A model generated the notes under the pieces. The model had not been told where the DNA came from and did not search any database. It was given only the letters and a program-made list of their open reading frames with translations. Positions 16,067 through 25,093 of a DNA stretch of 64,000 nucleotides are shown here, one piece after another (position 1 is the first letter of the stretch; each line of letters begins with the position of its first letter). The position numbers and the translations under genes were made by a program. Source of the DNA: Eisenbergiella porci (lineage in GTDB: Bacteria > Bacillota > Clostridia > Lachnospirales > Lachnospiraceae); assembly GCF_009696275.1 (NCBI RefSeq), contig NZ_VUMI01000001.1, positions 62,001 to 126,000 of the forward strand. Reading direction: 5' to 3'.

Positions 16067-17680
16067 GTGGGAATTTATCTGAATAGCAGCACTGCATATA
16101 CATTATATAAAAATGAAACTAAAAAACCCTATTTTGTTGATAAGACACTGATACTGGAACAATTATTCCCATTGGTTGATGAAGGAACAAATTACATTTG
16201 TATCACACGTCCACGGCGTTTTGGGAAAACGGTTATGGCTAATATGATTGCCTCTTTTTTTTCAAAAGCTCAAGATGCAGCAGATATATTTGATTGTCTG
16301 AAAATAAGTCAGGATGCGGATTACCAAATATACCGAAATAAATACAATGTAATTCATATTTCCTTTAATGATATTTCCAGGCAGTGTACGTCTTATGAAC
16401 AATATATCGCCCGGATTGAGGAACGACTAATTAAGGATCTTCAAAAAGAGTTTCCTGATGCCAAACTGGCACAGGAGCAGTCTGCTGTAGATGCACTTAC
16501 TGATATCTATACAGATGATTGTTCCATACGTTTTATTTTTGTATTGGATGAATGGGATTTTATTTTCCATCAGCCTTTTATCACAGAAAAAGAAAAAATG
16601 GCATATTTGTCATTCTTAAGAAGTCTGTTAAAGGATCGTCCTTATGTATTGCTTGTATATATGACAGGAATACTTCCTATTGCAAAATATTCAAGCGGTT
16701 CTGAACTAAATATGTTTACAGAATTTACTATGGTAAAATCTCCGGCATTTAGTGACTATTTCGGTTTTACTCAGGCTGAAGTGGATGATTTGTATTTGCG
16801 ATATCAGAATACTTGCAATGATATGCGTGTTACACGCACAGGGCTGCAGCAATGGTACAATGGTTATCACACGGCATCCGGAGAGCAGGTTTATAATCCA
16901 CGTTCTGTCGTACAGGCGCTTAGATTTAATGAACTTTCAAATTACTGGACCAGTTCAGGGCCATATGATGAAATTTATTTTTATATTGAAAATAATATAA
17001 GGGCTGTACGTGATGATCTTACCTTAATGGTTTCGGGTATGGCAGTTCCGGCAAAAATCTCAGAATATACTGCGACTTCAACTGACTTGAAAACCAAAGA
17101 AGAAATATTTTCAGCTATGGTGGTCTACGGATTCCTGAGTTACCAAAACGGAACTGTATCCATTCCCAATAAAGAACTGATGGATAAATTTTCAGATATG
17201 CTAAAGCAGGAACCATCTTTAGGTTATGTTTACCGTTTGGCAAATGAATCAGATCGTATGCTTCAGGCGACAATTGCCGGTGATACAGAAACTATGGAAA
17301 AAATACTGGATTTAGCACATGATACGGAGACTCCCTTACTAACCTACCACCATGAAACAGAGCTGACGGCTATTGTAAACCTTGTATATTTATCTGCACG
17401 TGATAATTATCGGATTGAACGGGAAGAAAAGGCTGGTATTGGATATGTCGATTTTATCTTTTATCCAGAAACGGACAAAAATGCTGATTGTATCATTTTG
17501 GAGCTTAAGGTTGATAATACACCTGATGCTGCAATCCAACAGATAAAAGATAAAAAGTATGCAATGCGTTTTCAGGGCAAAATTGGTGAATTGTCTAAAT
17601 ATTCCGGCAGAATTCTGGCTGTAGGTATCTCCTATAACAGAACAAATAAGAAGCACAAATGTAAGGTTGAGGTTTTATAA
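16067..17680 (+). CDS. AAA-ATPase-like protein with PD-(D/E)XK nuclease-like domain
   Basis: The 537-aa protein starts at GTG (GGAGG site 8 bases before). The AAA part has the family motifs PYFVDKTLILEQL, RPRRFGKTVMANM (Walker A variant, about residue 55) and FIFVLDEWDFIF (Walker B, about residue 160). The C-terminal part has GYVDFIF and CIILELKVDN, the D...ExK pattern of PD-(D/E)XK nucleases (about residues 460-485). This family is expanded in gut Clostridia and Bacteroidetes and has no settled function. Its GC is clearly lower than that of the flanking ux genes, so it was probably acquired. A decayed relative lies at 63349-63860. Confidence 0.88.
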   Translation: MGIYLNSSTAYTLYKNETKKPYFVDKTLILEQLFPLVDEGTNYICITRPRRFGKTVMANMIASFFSKAQDAADIFDCLKISQDADYQIYRNKYNVIHISFNDISRQCTSYEQYIARIEERLIKDLQKEFPDAKLAQEQSAVDALTDIYTDDCSIRFIFVLDEWDFIFHQPFITEKEKMAYLSFLRSLLKDRPYVLLVYMTGILPIAKYSSGSELNMFTEFTMVKSPAFSDYFGFTQAEVDDLYLRYQNTCNDMRVTRTGLQQWYNGYHTASGEQVYNPRSVVQALRFNELSNYWTSSGPYDEIYFYIENNIRAVRDDLTLMVSGMAVPAKISEYTATSTDLKTKEEIFSAMVVYGFLSYQNGTVSIPNKELMDKFSDMLKQEPSLGYVYRLANESDRMLQATIAGDTETMEKILDLAHDTETPLLTYHHETELTAIVNLVYLSARDNYRIEREEKAGIGYVDFIFYPETDKNADCIILELKVDNTPDAAIQQIKDKKYAMRFQGKIGELSKYSGRILAVGISYNRTNKKHKCKVEVL

Positions 17681-17697
17681 GTATATTCATTTCAAAC

Positions 17698-17740
17698 TGA
17701 GAAGCGGCATAGGTTAACTCAGCCTATACCGCTTCTTAGT
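17698..17740. terminator. Bidirectional terminator between AAA-ATPase and rubrerythrin genes
   Basis: AGAAGCGG-C-ATAGG pairs with CCTAT-A-CCGCTTCT around TTAACTCAG. It lies between two convergent genes. Confidence 0.8.
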
Positions 17741-17752
17741 TTACTCCAATTT

Positions 17753-18292
17753 TCAATAATTCTCACAGTTCAATTCAAAATACCCTTGAGGATACCCGCA
17801 GGCCGGGCATCTTTCCGGCGCGCATTTTCCACAAATCACATATCCGCAGTTCAGACAGATCCAGACCTCCTTGTCCTGTTTGCAGAAAATGGATCCCTCC
17901 CTGAAATTTTCGGCAAGCTGGGTAAAACGGAAATCATGATGTCTCTCCACCTCTCCTATCCTGCGGAAAACCTCGGCAATATCATGGAATCCCTCCTGAT
18001 CCGCCGTACCTGCGAAGTCCCGGTACATCTGTTTCCATTCATATTGCTCACCATCCCCGGCATCCTGCAGCATTTCCTCAAGCATGGGGAAGGTATCTTC
18101 ATTGAGCATACGCAGCCAGATTTCCGCATGCGCCTGTTCATTTCCGGCTGCTTCGTCAAAGATATCCCCTATCTGTTGATAACCGTCCTTTCTGGAGATC
18201 TCTGCATAAAGCCGGTACTTTGTGCTTGCCATCCGTTCTCCGTCATATGCCTGCTGCAAATTTTTATATGTTTCGCTTTTCTTAAAATCCAT
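17753..18292 (-). CDS. Rubrerythrin family protein
   Basis: The 179-aa protein has a ferritin-like four-helix part with diiron ligands (YDGERMASTKYRLYAE, then NEQAHAEIW, and GEVERHHDFRF with its ExxH). A C-terminal rubredoxin site follows (CLNCGYVICGKCAPERCPACGYP). Rubrerythrins reduce peroxide in the cytoplasm of anaerobes. It lies 35 bp downstream of the SEDS-like gene on the same strand and may be co-transcribed. Confidence 0.93.
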   Translation of the reverse strand: MDFKKSETYKNLQQAYDGERMASTKYRLYAEISRKDGYQQIGDIFDEAAGNEQAHAEIWLRMLNEDTFPMLEEMLQDAGDGEQYEWKQMYRDFAGTADQEGFHDIAEVFRRIGEVERHHDFRFTQLAENFREGSIFCKQDKEVWICLNCGYVICGKCAPERCPACGYPQGYFELNCENY

Positions 18293-18327
18293 TCTGTCGT
18301 CAGCCCTTTTCTTTTATCATATGAGCG

Positions 18328-19884
18328 TCAGTCTGCAGCCGTTACCTTTTTTCTGAGAGGGCGGAAAATCTTCAGCTCCTCTTCTTCTGATATTGCGTGA
18401 TCGTAGCTGTATGAGGATGCGATCAGTCCGGCAAGCATCATGTTCATAACAATACTCACATTACCTTCCGAAATAAAAGGAAATGCGGTAAACCATCCAA
18501 ACTGAAATCCGAAATTTCCTGCAGTATACAGAACTGTCTGACCTGCCAGGCAGATAAAGCAGGCAGTTGATATGGCCTTACCCATTGGATTATGGATTCT
18601 TAAAATAAGCTTCAGCATCAGCGCATACACTGCTGCCACACACAATAGTAAAAAGATTCCCGGTCCCCAGCCATATTGCAGAATCCAGTAAGCAATACGG
18701 TAATTGTTATGATAATGCTGCGGCAGTATATCAGTCAATTCCTTTGAAGCGTATTTCCAATGTTCTTCGCGGTAAGTTCTATTAGGTATTTCTGTGTCCT
18801 CGTTGCCATCAAAATACCAATCAGCCATATAATAATCCTTTAAAGTTTCCTTCGGCAGCGTAAGCCCTCCAAAAAGCTTTGCCTGGGGCAGCAGATTTCT
18901 TATCAGGATACTGTTATAGGAGTCATCCCAGGCGTTTTTCGCATGAAGCTCCGGTTGAAAGCACTGCAGTGAAAAATCCCTCAGCATTTCTTTGTTTTCC
19001 ATTCCCCATAAACCGGCGATCAGTATGCCGGGGATAATTATTGCCGGTATTGCTTTTTGGAGAGAAATGCGGAAATATTTTTTTATACCCATAAAAACCA
19101 TGGAAATCAGGAATGCCGCAAAAGCAACCAAACGGTATGAAAAGTTAACCGTCCCCGTCGATCTTGAATAAGAAAGGAATTGTATCCCGAAAAGGCACAT
19201 AATAGCTATAATCCCTGCCGTTTTACAGCTTCTTAATTTATAAGCCAGCACCATCATTATCGGTACCGTCAATATAATCACCGGCAGAGAAAGCATGTAT
19301 GTAGCCATAAATCCAATACGCCCCAGCCACCTTTCCAGCGCGCTGTAATTAAGCTCTGATATCACAGTCATCAGGGACAGGAGCAAAATTGCCGCCGCCA
19401 GAACTCTGTTGCTGTAACGCACAATCCATGGATAGCCTTTCCAAAGTACCGCCGCAAACACCAAAAGACCCAGAGGGAAATAAATACTGTTCCCGGCTAC
19501 CCAGAAAAGCTTCTCCTCAAATGAGAAATCACCGCTTCCATATTCCGCAATGTTTCCAGCAATTCCTAATAAAACCGCCATCACTACCGAAAGAATAAAT
19601 ACCCACGGCAGCTTTACACGGTGTGTATCATTCATCATGACTCCCAGTGCCGCAGCATCCCCCATGTCTCTGACAGCACAGGACATGGCCTCCTCTTCCG
19701 CCAGTCCTTCCGATTTATATTCCTCGGTCTTATCCTCCAGATGGCCATACAACTCCTTGCTAATCCGTCTGGCGGCCGGCTTATACTGAATCTGCGCTTC
19801 CACATCCTCCAGAAACAGTTCCATAGCATTGCGTTCTGTTGTGTCTGTGCCTGTATTTCTGCCTTTTTCCTCATTTTTACGCAT
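18328..19884 (-). CDS. SEDS-like (FtsW/RodA/SpoVE) membrane protein with N-terminal permease prefix domain
   Basis: The 518-aa protein begins with a cytoplasmic helical module (residues about 20-90: FLEDVEAQIQYKPAARRISKEL, AEEEAMSCAVRDMGDAAALG) of the permease-prefix type. About ten membrane helices follow. The C-terminal part (GFQFGWFTAFPFISEGNVSIVMNM) matches the PFISYGG signature of SEDS glycosyltransferases. In the loop where active SEDS proteins have PExHTDF, this one reads LPQHYHNNYRIA; by hand alignment the catalytic Asp is Asn. It may therefore be a non-enzymatic relative. The start overlaps the PadR stop by 8 bases, so PadR probably controls it. Confidence 0.75.
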   Translation of the reverse strand: MRKNEEKGRNTGTDTTERNAMELFLEDVEAQIQYKPAARRISKELYGHLEDKTEEYKSEGLAEEEAMSCAVRDMGDAAALGVMMNDTHRVKLPWVFILSVVMAVLLGIAGNIAEYGSGDFSFEEKLFWVAGNSIYFPLGLLVFAAVLWKGYPWIVRYSNRVLAAAILLLSLMTVISELNYSALERWLGRIGFMATYMLSLPVIILTVPIMMVLAYKLRSCKTAGIIAIMCLFGIQFLSYSRSTGTVNFSYRLVAFAAFLISMVFMGIKKYFRISLQKAIPAIIIPGILIAGLWGMENKEMLRDFSLQCFQPELHAKNAWDDSYNSILIRNLLPQAKLFGGLTLPKETLKDYYMADWYFDGNEDTEIPNRTYREEHWKYASKELTDILPQHYHNNYRIAYWILQYGWGPGIFLLLCVAAVYALMLKLILRIHNPMGKAISTACFICLAGQTVLYTAGNFGFQFGWFTAFPFISEGNVSIVMNMMLAGLIASSYSYDHAISEEEELKIFRPLRKKVTAAD

Positions 19885-20209
19885 GGCTCACACCTCCCAG
19901 CACAAGGTTAACCGCCTTTTCATAGGTTTTCCACTCTTCCTTTTTTCCCGAGAGCGTTTTTCTTCCGTCGGGGGTAATGCGGTAATAGCGCCTGATCCTT
20001 CCGGTTGGAGCCGGCTGTTCGAAGCTTTCGATATCACCCTGCAGCTCCAGCGTATGCAGAAGCGGGTACAGTGTCCCCTCCTTCAAGGAAAAGACGCTTT
20101 CGCTTCGTTCCTCCAGTTCTTTTATCATCTGATATCCATACATATCCTCTTTTTCCAGAAGCTTCAGCAGCAGCATGGAGGTTCCCACAGCCATCATTTT
20201 TTTGTCCAT
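19877..20209 (-). CDS. PadR family transcriptional regulator
   Basis: The 110-aa protein is a typical short PadR winged helix: EKEDMYGYQMIKELEERS, SLKEGTLYPLLHTLE (recognition helix), IRRYYRITPDGRKTL (wing). The ATG at 20209 is preferred over 20236 because AGGAGG lies 7 bases before it. It is coupled to the SEDS-like gene by overlap, a common PadR plus membrane-protein arrangement. A TAGAT-A-ATCTA palindrome at 20255-20265 could be its operator. Confidence 0.92.
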   Translation of the reverse strand: MDKKMMAVGTSMLLLKLLEKEDMYGYQMIKELEERSESVFSLKEGTLYPLLHTLELQGDIESFEQPAPTGRIRRYYRITPDGRKTLSGKKEEWKTYEKAVNLVLGGVSHA

Positions 20210-20254
20210 CCGCCTGTCCTCCTTGTAAAGCACCATTTTTTGTAAAATAATACC

Positions 20255-20265
20255 TAGATTATCTA
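20255..20265 (-). promoter_or_regulatory. Possible PadR operator and -10 region
   Basis: The perfect palindrome TAGATAATCTA (minus strand) lies directly before a TATTAT-like -10 sequence and 46 bases before the padR start. It overlaps the end of the GH28 frame. No clear -35 is seen, so this is tentative. Confidence 0.35.
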
Positions 20266-21632
20266 TGCTACGCCATCCTCTTCCACAACATTCGCGGGAT
20301 TCACATACGCCGGTTCCTCCTGGCTGACAACGGAAAAAGCGGAATGGCCGTCAATGTTGACGACGCGATCTTTTCTGTAAGAAGGAGTATACCTTTTTGC
20401 CGGATAACAGGTATATTCCTCCCTGGCGGGAAGCACCCAGTTCCGGTTATCCAGACGCACATTTCCTTCCCCTGCTTCAATCGTTTCCTCCCGGCTGTTT
20501 CCCGTCCCGGAAAACGGCCTCTTTCTCCTGCCCGGATAAAAATAGGGGAACTGCTTATATTTTCCATCTCACAGTCCGTAAAAAGAATATCCGTCAGGTC
20601 AGAGCCGTCCACCGCTTCCAGTGCGAAGCCGCGGGACCGCTCAAAGCGGACCCTTCTCACCGTCACCTGTTCATAGCCGCAGGTGGATTCCGTACCCAGC
20701 TTCACCCTTCCCGTGGGGCCGCCTCTGTCGGCAGCCACCAGCTTTTCCCTGGTGTATACGCCGGCGGCGACGCTCCCCGCATCGTAGCCGCTCACACGGC
20801 AGTCCTCAATAAGGACATTTTTCAGCGGCATGAATTTTCCTGCGCCGTAGGACGCTTTCATGACCAGCGCATCATCGGTAAGGGAATTAAAGGTGCTGTT
20901 TCTGATGGTCACATTTTGGCAGCAGTCCACATCCAGCGCGTCTCTGGTCGTGTCTACCAGGACATCCTCCACCAACATATTTTCCACACCCTGCGCAATG
21001 ATGGCAAAATGGCCGCCTATGACAAGCTTGAAGCCCTTCAGCACCACATTTTTACAGCGAAGCAGGGAAATCGCTTTATTGCCGAACCATTCCCCGTCAC
21101 TGCCGACTCCCGGTTCATTGCGCATCTTTGGCATTTTGGGATCGCCGCCCAGCAGCACATAGCTGCGGAAGCCGTCCTCCAAACAGCCGCCGTCAATCAG
21201 GCCCTCTCCATAAATCATTACGTCTGAAATATCCGCCCCGTAAATCATGCTGTTGGCATAATAAGTATGTCCGTGATCCTGTATCCCGGCGTACAGGTTT
21301 ACCTCCGGCTTATCATAATGCCCGCCTTCCCCTTCCTGCTTCTCATAGGAATGCCGGATATCGGTTTTGGCCGCCCGTAATACGCATCCCTTTTCCAGGC
21401 ACAGGTTCACCCCACTGCGAAGCCTTATCGTATATACCTTATAATCGCCTGCGGGCACGCTGACCGTGCCGCCGCCATTTTGGGCCGCCTGCGCAAAGGC
21501 CTGGTTGACCGCCTCCGTATTCTTTACCGGATCGCCGCCCGAAACGGCCCCGTAAGCCGTGATATCATATTTTTGTGCTTTTTCCAAATCTGCCGCCAGC
21601 AATGAGGCGCCTGTCGCCGTTTTTACCGCCAT
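20263..21632 (-). pseudogene. GH28 polygalacturonase-like protein with a C-terminal frameshift
   Basis: Residues 1-375 form a pectinase-type right-handed beta-helix: YDITAYGAVSGGDPVKNTEAV, GGGTVSVPAGDYKV, GGHFAIIAQGVENMLVEDV, DALDVDCCQNVTIRNSTF and LTDDALVMKAS. No signal peptide is present, so the enzyme would act inside the cell on oligogalacturonides. After FIRAGERGRFPG (about 20505) the homologous reading moves to another frame (GTGNSREETIEAGEGNVRLDNRNW) and ends at 20263. One missing base in a C/G run at about 20505-20512 explains this. A protein with an abnormal 60-residue tail would still be made. AAGGAG lies 6 bases before the ATG. Confidence 0.8.
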
Positions 21633-21686
21633 CTTTTTCTCCTTTTTTATCCTCTTAACAGCTGTTTCGTTTTCAACATTTACTTT

Positions 21687-21823
21687 GTAACAGTTCAGCC
21701 TTCGGCCGAACTATTACTGCATCCGCCCATTATAAGTCGCCTTCAGCGAGGGGCGGATGCCTGCTGCCGCCACGTTTTCTCACGTTTTGCGCAGTGAATG
21801 CGCAAACCTGTCCGGACTGTTAC
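21687..21823. other. Structured intergenic element with several nested hairpins
   Basis: GTAACAGTTC (21687-21696) can pair with GGACTGTTAC (21814-21823). Inside lie GTTC-A-GCC/GGC-C-GAAC (21693-21711), GCATCCGCC/GGCGGATGC (about 21719-21760) and TTTGCGCA/TGCGCAAA (about 21786-21806). The layout resembles a multi-branch RNA or a REP-like repeat. No coding frame explains it. It fills the gap between the GH28 and MATE genes. Confidence 0.55.
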
Positions 21824-21824
21824 A

Positions 21825-23183
21825 TTACTTTTTCTGTTTAACCGTCCTGTCCCGAAAAAAGAACAGGCAGGGCACTTCAAAAAGCAGCATTGCCGTCCAG
21901 CCTACGGCACAGGCGATTGTCACGCCGTAAATACCGAGAACAGGGGCGGTCAGATAGGTAACCGCCACACGAAGGCTTGTCTGGATGAAGGTGCCTGCCA
22001 GCGTAATTCCCATTTTTCCCCTTCCCCGGAAAAAGCCCTGCAGTCCATTAGTAAAGGCGGGAAGCAGATAAAAGAAAGCCATAGTCCCCAAATACCGGCT
22101 CCCCGCCTCCACAACGCCTGTGCTGCCCTCTCCTGTCACAAAGGCCTTCATGACGGGTACTCTCCCCAGATAAACCAACAGGAAAATAAATATCCAATAC
22201 AGAAATTCCAGCAGCAGGCCTGTCCTTAGCCCCGCGCCCACACGTTCCCGTTTACGCTCCTCATCCTGCCTGGAACCCAGGTTCTGTGCAGTAAAGGTGG
22301 TGATTCCATGCGAGATGCTCTGCTCCGGCGTAAATGCGAAATCATCCACCCGGTTCACCGCCTGGAATGCGGCAATCACGTCCACGCCAAGGGGATTGAC
22401 AGCTCCCTGAATCAGCAGCTTTCCCACCGGCTGACAGGCCTGCTGCAGCGCCGTAACGCTGCCATAACGGAGCGTGGTCTTCAGAAGCCGTCTGTCAATG
22501 CGGAATGTCTTTTTGTCAGGGCTGAGCATAGGGACGGCTTTTCTGATATGATACCAGGTCAGGGCGGCTGACACGTCTTCCGCGACCACAGTAGTCACCG
22601 CCGAGCATACGATTCCAAATCCCAGCAGGCCGATAAACAACAAATCCAAAACTGCATTAAGCAAAGAGGCAAAAATCAGGAACCTGACGGGTGTCCTGGA
22701 ATCCCCTACGCTTTTCAGCGCCGCCGCCAGCGCATTGTAAAAATAGGTGAAGGGGGAACCAAGTATAATGATTTTCAAATAAATACATGCACGATCCAGC
22801 ACACCCTCCGGCACCTGAAGCAATACAAGCAGCGGTCTGGCCAGAAACAACCCGCACACCGCCACCCCAATGGTAAAATACAGGCCAAACAGCAGCGTGG
22901 TGGACAGTTCTTTTTTCAGTTCTTCCAGGCTGCCTGCCCCGAAAAAACCGCTCATCAGCACGCCGGCTCCCATACAGATCCCGGAAATCCCCAGAATAAT
23001 AATATTCATCACCGGCCCTGCCGTTCCCAGCGCGGCCAGCGCCTCCTTCCCGATAAACCGGCCCGCAATCATGGAATCCACCGCGTTGTAGGCAAGCTGA
23101 AAAAGATTCCCCAGAATCAGGGGAATGGAATAGCGGACCAGATGTCCCATAATACTGCCTTTTGTCATATCAGAAGCTGCCAT
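21825..23183 (-). CDS. MATE family efflux transporter
   Basis: The 452-aa protein has the two six-helix halves of MATE pumps. The N-terminal signature is GSIMGHLVRYSIPLILGNLFQLAYNAVDSMIAGRFIG, and PEQSISHGITTFTAQNLGSRQ marks the second half. Such pumps exchange Na+ or H+ for cationic drugs or metabolites. The gene has GGGAG 8 bases before the ATG. A long inverted repeat lies 24 bases upstream, at 23207-23237. It is the first of three MATE genes in the window. Confidence 0.93.
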   Translation of the reverse strand: MAASDMTKGSIMGHLVRYSIPLILGNLFQLAYNAVDSMIAGRFIGKEALAALGTAGPVMNIIILGISGICMGAGVLMSGFFGAGSLEELKKELSTTLLFGLYFTIGVAVCGLFLARPLLVLLQVPEGVLDRACIYLKIIILGSPFTYFYNALAAALKSVGDSRTPVRFLIFASLLNAVLDLLFIGLLGFGIVCSAVTTVVAEDVSAALTWYHIRKAVPMLSPDKKTFRIDRRLLKTTLRYGSVTALQQACQPVGKLLIQGAVNPLGVDVIAAFQAVNRVDDFAFTPEQSISHGITTFTAQNLGSRQDEERKRERVGAGLRTGLLLEFLYWIFIFLLVYLGRVPVMKAFVTGEGSTGVVEAGSRYLGTMAFFYLLPAFTNGLQGFFRGRGKMGITLAGTFIQTSLRVAVTYLTAPVLGIYGVTIACAVGWTAMLLFEVPCLFFFRDRTVKQKK

Positions 23184-23206
23184 GCCACTTCTCCCTTAAT
23201 CTAAAT

Positions 23207-23237
23207 AACTGGTCCATCCGCCGGGAATGAACCAGTT
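23207..23237 (-). promoter_or_regulatory. Inverted repeat in the leader of the MATE gene
   Basis: AACTGGTCCAT (23207-23217) and ATGAACCAGTT (23227-23237) pair in 10 of 11 positions around a 9-base loop. This is either an operator or an RNA hairpin just before the ribosome site. Confidence 0.5.
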
Positions 23238-23334
23238 AATATGTTTCATGCTTCAAAGCTGTGCGGCACCCTGCAGCTGTGTCCTGCAGCAGCATCCGCC
23301 TCCGTCCTGGAAAACGCCTGAAATTACTTTCCGC

Positions 23335-23976
23335 TTATGCTTCCAGCAGTTCCTTTACGCATGCTGCTATTTTCTCACATTTGCAGTTTGCGAAGAAGTA
23401 TTCGCTGAATCTGTCTCCTGCAATAGCGCCTTTAACCAGCTCCCTGTCCAGATTTTTCAAGATAGTGCACAGGTCGTTATGTGTAACCTTCTTAACTTCA
23501 TCCAGGATCTTCTTATTGCGCTGTTCCGGAACAACTCTTTCCTTGGGATAGCCCTGTCCGCTCTCACCTTCAAACAGTTTTTCGAAAATATACTGAAGAT
23601 TCAGCTCCGCGCCCCAGCCGAAGCCCTTTGCAAAGGGAAGCGCAATGGCATTGCCGTCATTGATCTGGGCAAACATATAAGCATCGGAAGGATCCACGAT
23701 ATGTCCGCACAACACGCCGGGGAATGCATTGCAGGCCAGCATGGCGCCTTCTCCTGTACCGCAGCCCGTAACCACATAATCAGCTGCTCCTGAATTCAGC
23801 AGAATCGCTGCAAGAATACCATTCTGCACATAGGTAAGCTGATGCTCGTCCTCTGCGCTGTACATTCCATAATTAAATACCTCGTGTCCTTTGGGTTCAA
23901 CGACTTTTTTCAGGACCGCTTCCACCTGCGCATTCTTTGCCGCCTGGCTGTTTTCATTAATCAGTGCAATTTTCAT
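23335..23976 (-). CDS. RpiB/LacA/LacB family isomerase, probably DhuI-like
   Basis: The 213-aa protein has the RpiB-type core (MKIALINENSQAAKN, VVTGCGTGEGAMLACNAFPGVLCG, DPSDAYMFAQINDGNA). It carries a C-terminal extension of about 65 residues that plain RpiB lacks. That length and the segment HNDLCTILKNLDRELVKGAI match, from memory, the DhuI group, which isomerises 4-deoxy-5-hexosulose-uronate released from unsaturated uronates. A GH88 unsaturated-uronyl hydrolase in the same window (57331-58470) would supply this substrate. Alternatives are ribose- or galactose-6-phosphate isomerase. GGAGG lies 8 bases before the ATG. Confidence 0.75.
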   Translation of the reverse strand: MKIALINENSQAAKNAQVEAVLKKVVEPKGHEVFNYGMYSAEDEHQLTYVQNGILAAILLNSGAADYVVTGCGTGEGAMLACNAFPGVLCGHIVDPSDAYMFAQINDGNAIALPFAKGFGWGAELNLQYIFEKLFEGESGQGYPKERVVPEQRNKKILDEVKKVTHNDLCTILKNLDRELVKGAIAGDRFSEYFFANCKCEKIAACVKELLEA

Positions 23977-24183
23977 AAAATTTTACCTCCTTGTATATTA
24001 CCGGCCTTTACTGTACTTGACTGTAAATACGTGGGCCGGCTGAACAGTTGTATTTAAGTATAACTTATTTTATTTACCAGCGCTTGTGTTTTCTTTTCCT
24101 TAATCATGCATATTCTGCTCTTCCATTTTGGTACTGCACGCCTCCCAGAAAATAGTATCGAAGTTTTCCTGCAGTTTTCTCTT

Positions 24184-24639
24184 TCATTCCTGTATTTGAG
24201 CCAGCACATTTTCGATATCATTTTCCACCAGCGGCCGCATGCTTTCTTTATAGCAGGAAAGATCCGCTACATGAAGCGCATCCGCCATCCTCTTTTTTAG
24301 TTCAGGCTTATGCTTCGCAATTGTTGGAAGCAGCTTTATGCACTGTCTTGCGGTAATCGGTTTTTCATCCGTAATATGCTGCAGATAGCTGTCAAAAAAG
24401 CGGTCAATGATGCCTTTTTCGTCCCATATGGCATTTTCAGCAATCAGAACAAGCCCTCTGGTACGTACAAAAGAATTTTTATTTTCCAGCATAACAAAAA
24501 ACTCATTTAAATGGGTGTAAACCATACAGTCCTCATGGCTGGCATCCTGTAGTTCTTTCAATGCGGCGTATCCTGTATTGGAGTCCTTAGAATAAAGAAG
24601 CAGTATCTGTTCCCGGATATATTCCTCTGTTATTTTCAT
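24184..24639 (-). CDS. HEAT-like helical repeat protein of unknown function
   Basis: The 151-aa product is almost wholly alpha-helical, with repeated helix pairs (GYAALKELQDASHEDCMVY, LENKNSFVRTRGLVLIAENA, ITARQCIKLLPTIAKHKPEL), as in HEAT/armadillo proteins. It has no signal peptide or membrane helix. The ATG has GGGGGA 10 bases upstream. I do not recognise a characterised homologue. Fold assignment is inference from the helix pattern. Confidence 0.75.
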   Translation of the reverse strand: MKITEEYIREQILLLYSKDSNTGYAALKELQDASHEDCMVYTHLNEFFVMLENKNSFVRTRGLVLIAENAIWDEKGIIDRFFDSYLQHITDEKPITARQCIKLLPTIAKHKPELKKRMADALHVADLSCYKESMRPLVENDIENVLAQIQE

Positions 24640-24883
24640 TATACTTTTCCCCCTTTCCCTCTGCTATGACAGTATCAAGGATACCTGAGTTTGCTTTCAG
24701 CGTTTCTAAAGTGCATAAGCATATTTCCTGAGTAATTTTTATAAGTTTCTTTTCCATTATCTCATACATCTCCTGAATGAGATCCGGAATTCCATCGGGA
24801 AACTGTATCAGACAACCTGCATGATATCCATGCCAGGCATACGCGATTGGCTGAATTTTAAATTCTGAAAAGAAACATAACAC
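24587..24883 (-). CDS. Doubtful small ORF, possibly a gene remnant
   Basis: The 98-codon frame has a helical middle part (LIQEMYEIMEKKLIKITQEI) that looks protein-like. It has no clear ribosome site, and it runs 53 bases into the next gene through that gene's own ribosome site. It may be a remnant of a longer gene rather than an expressed one. Confidence 0.25.
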   Translation of the reverse strand: MLCFFSEFKIQPIAYAWHGYHAGCLIQFPDGIPDLIQEMYEIMEKKLIKITQEICLCTLETLKANSGILDTVIAEGKGEKYNENNRGIYPGTDTASLF

Positions 24884-24962
24884 GATGGCCTTACAGCTTA
24901 TTACGGAATCCTGATCGATTATCCCCTCGTTGATACGTTACTCTTCCTTTTTTTACCGGCTG

Positions 24963-24971
24963 TGATATAAT
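24963..24971 (+). promoter_or_regulatory. Extended -10 promoter of the second MATE gene
   Basis: TGATATAAT combines a TGN extension with a perfect TATAAT (24966-24971), about 120 bases before the MATE start. No strong -35 is visible. Confidence 0.55.
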
Positions 24972-25093
24972 AAAAAATTGGCGGTTGTTTTGCCGCCGGT
25001 TTTAGATACCTTTTGAAATATACTAAATATGGGCGGAACTATGCGTACAGACAGGGGCGAATGTGCATATAGTACACGCAGACAGGAGCATCA

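Noticed and set aside
16067-17680. AAA-ATPase gene as part of a multi-gene defence island
   Set aside because: The neighbours are uronate genes and rubrerythrin. It stands alone with its own promoter and terminator.
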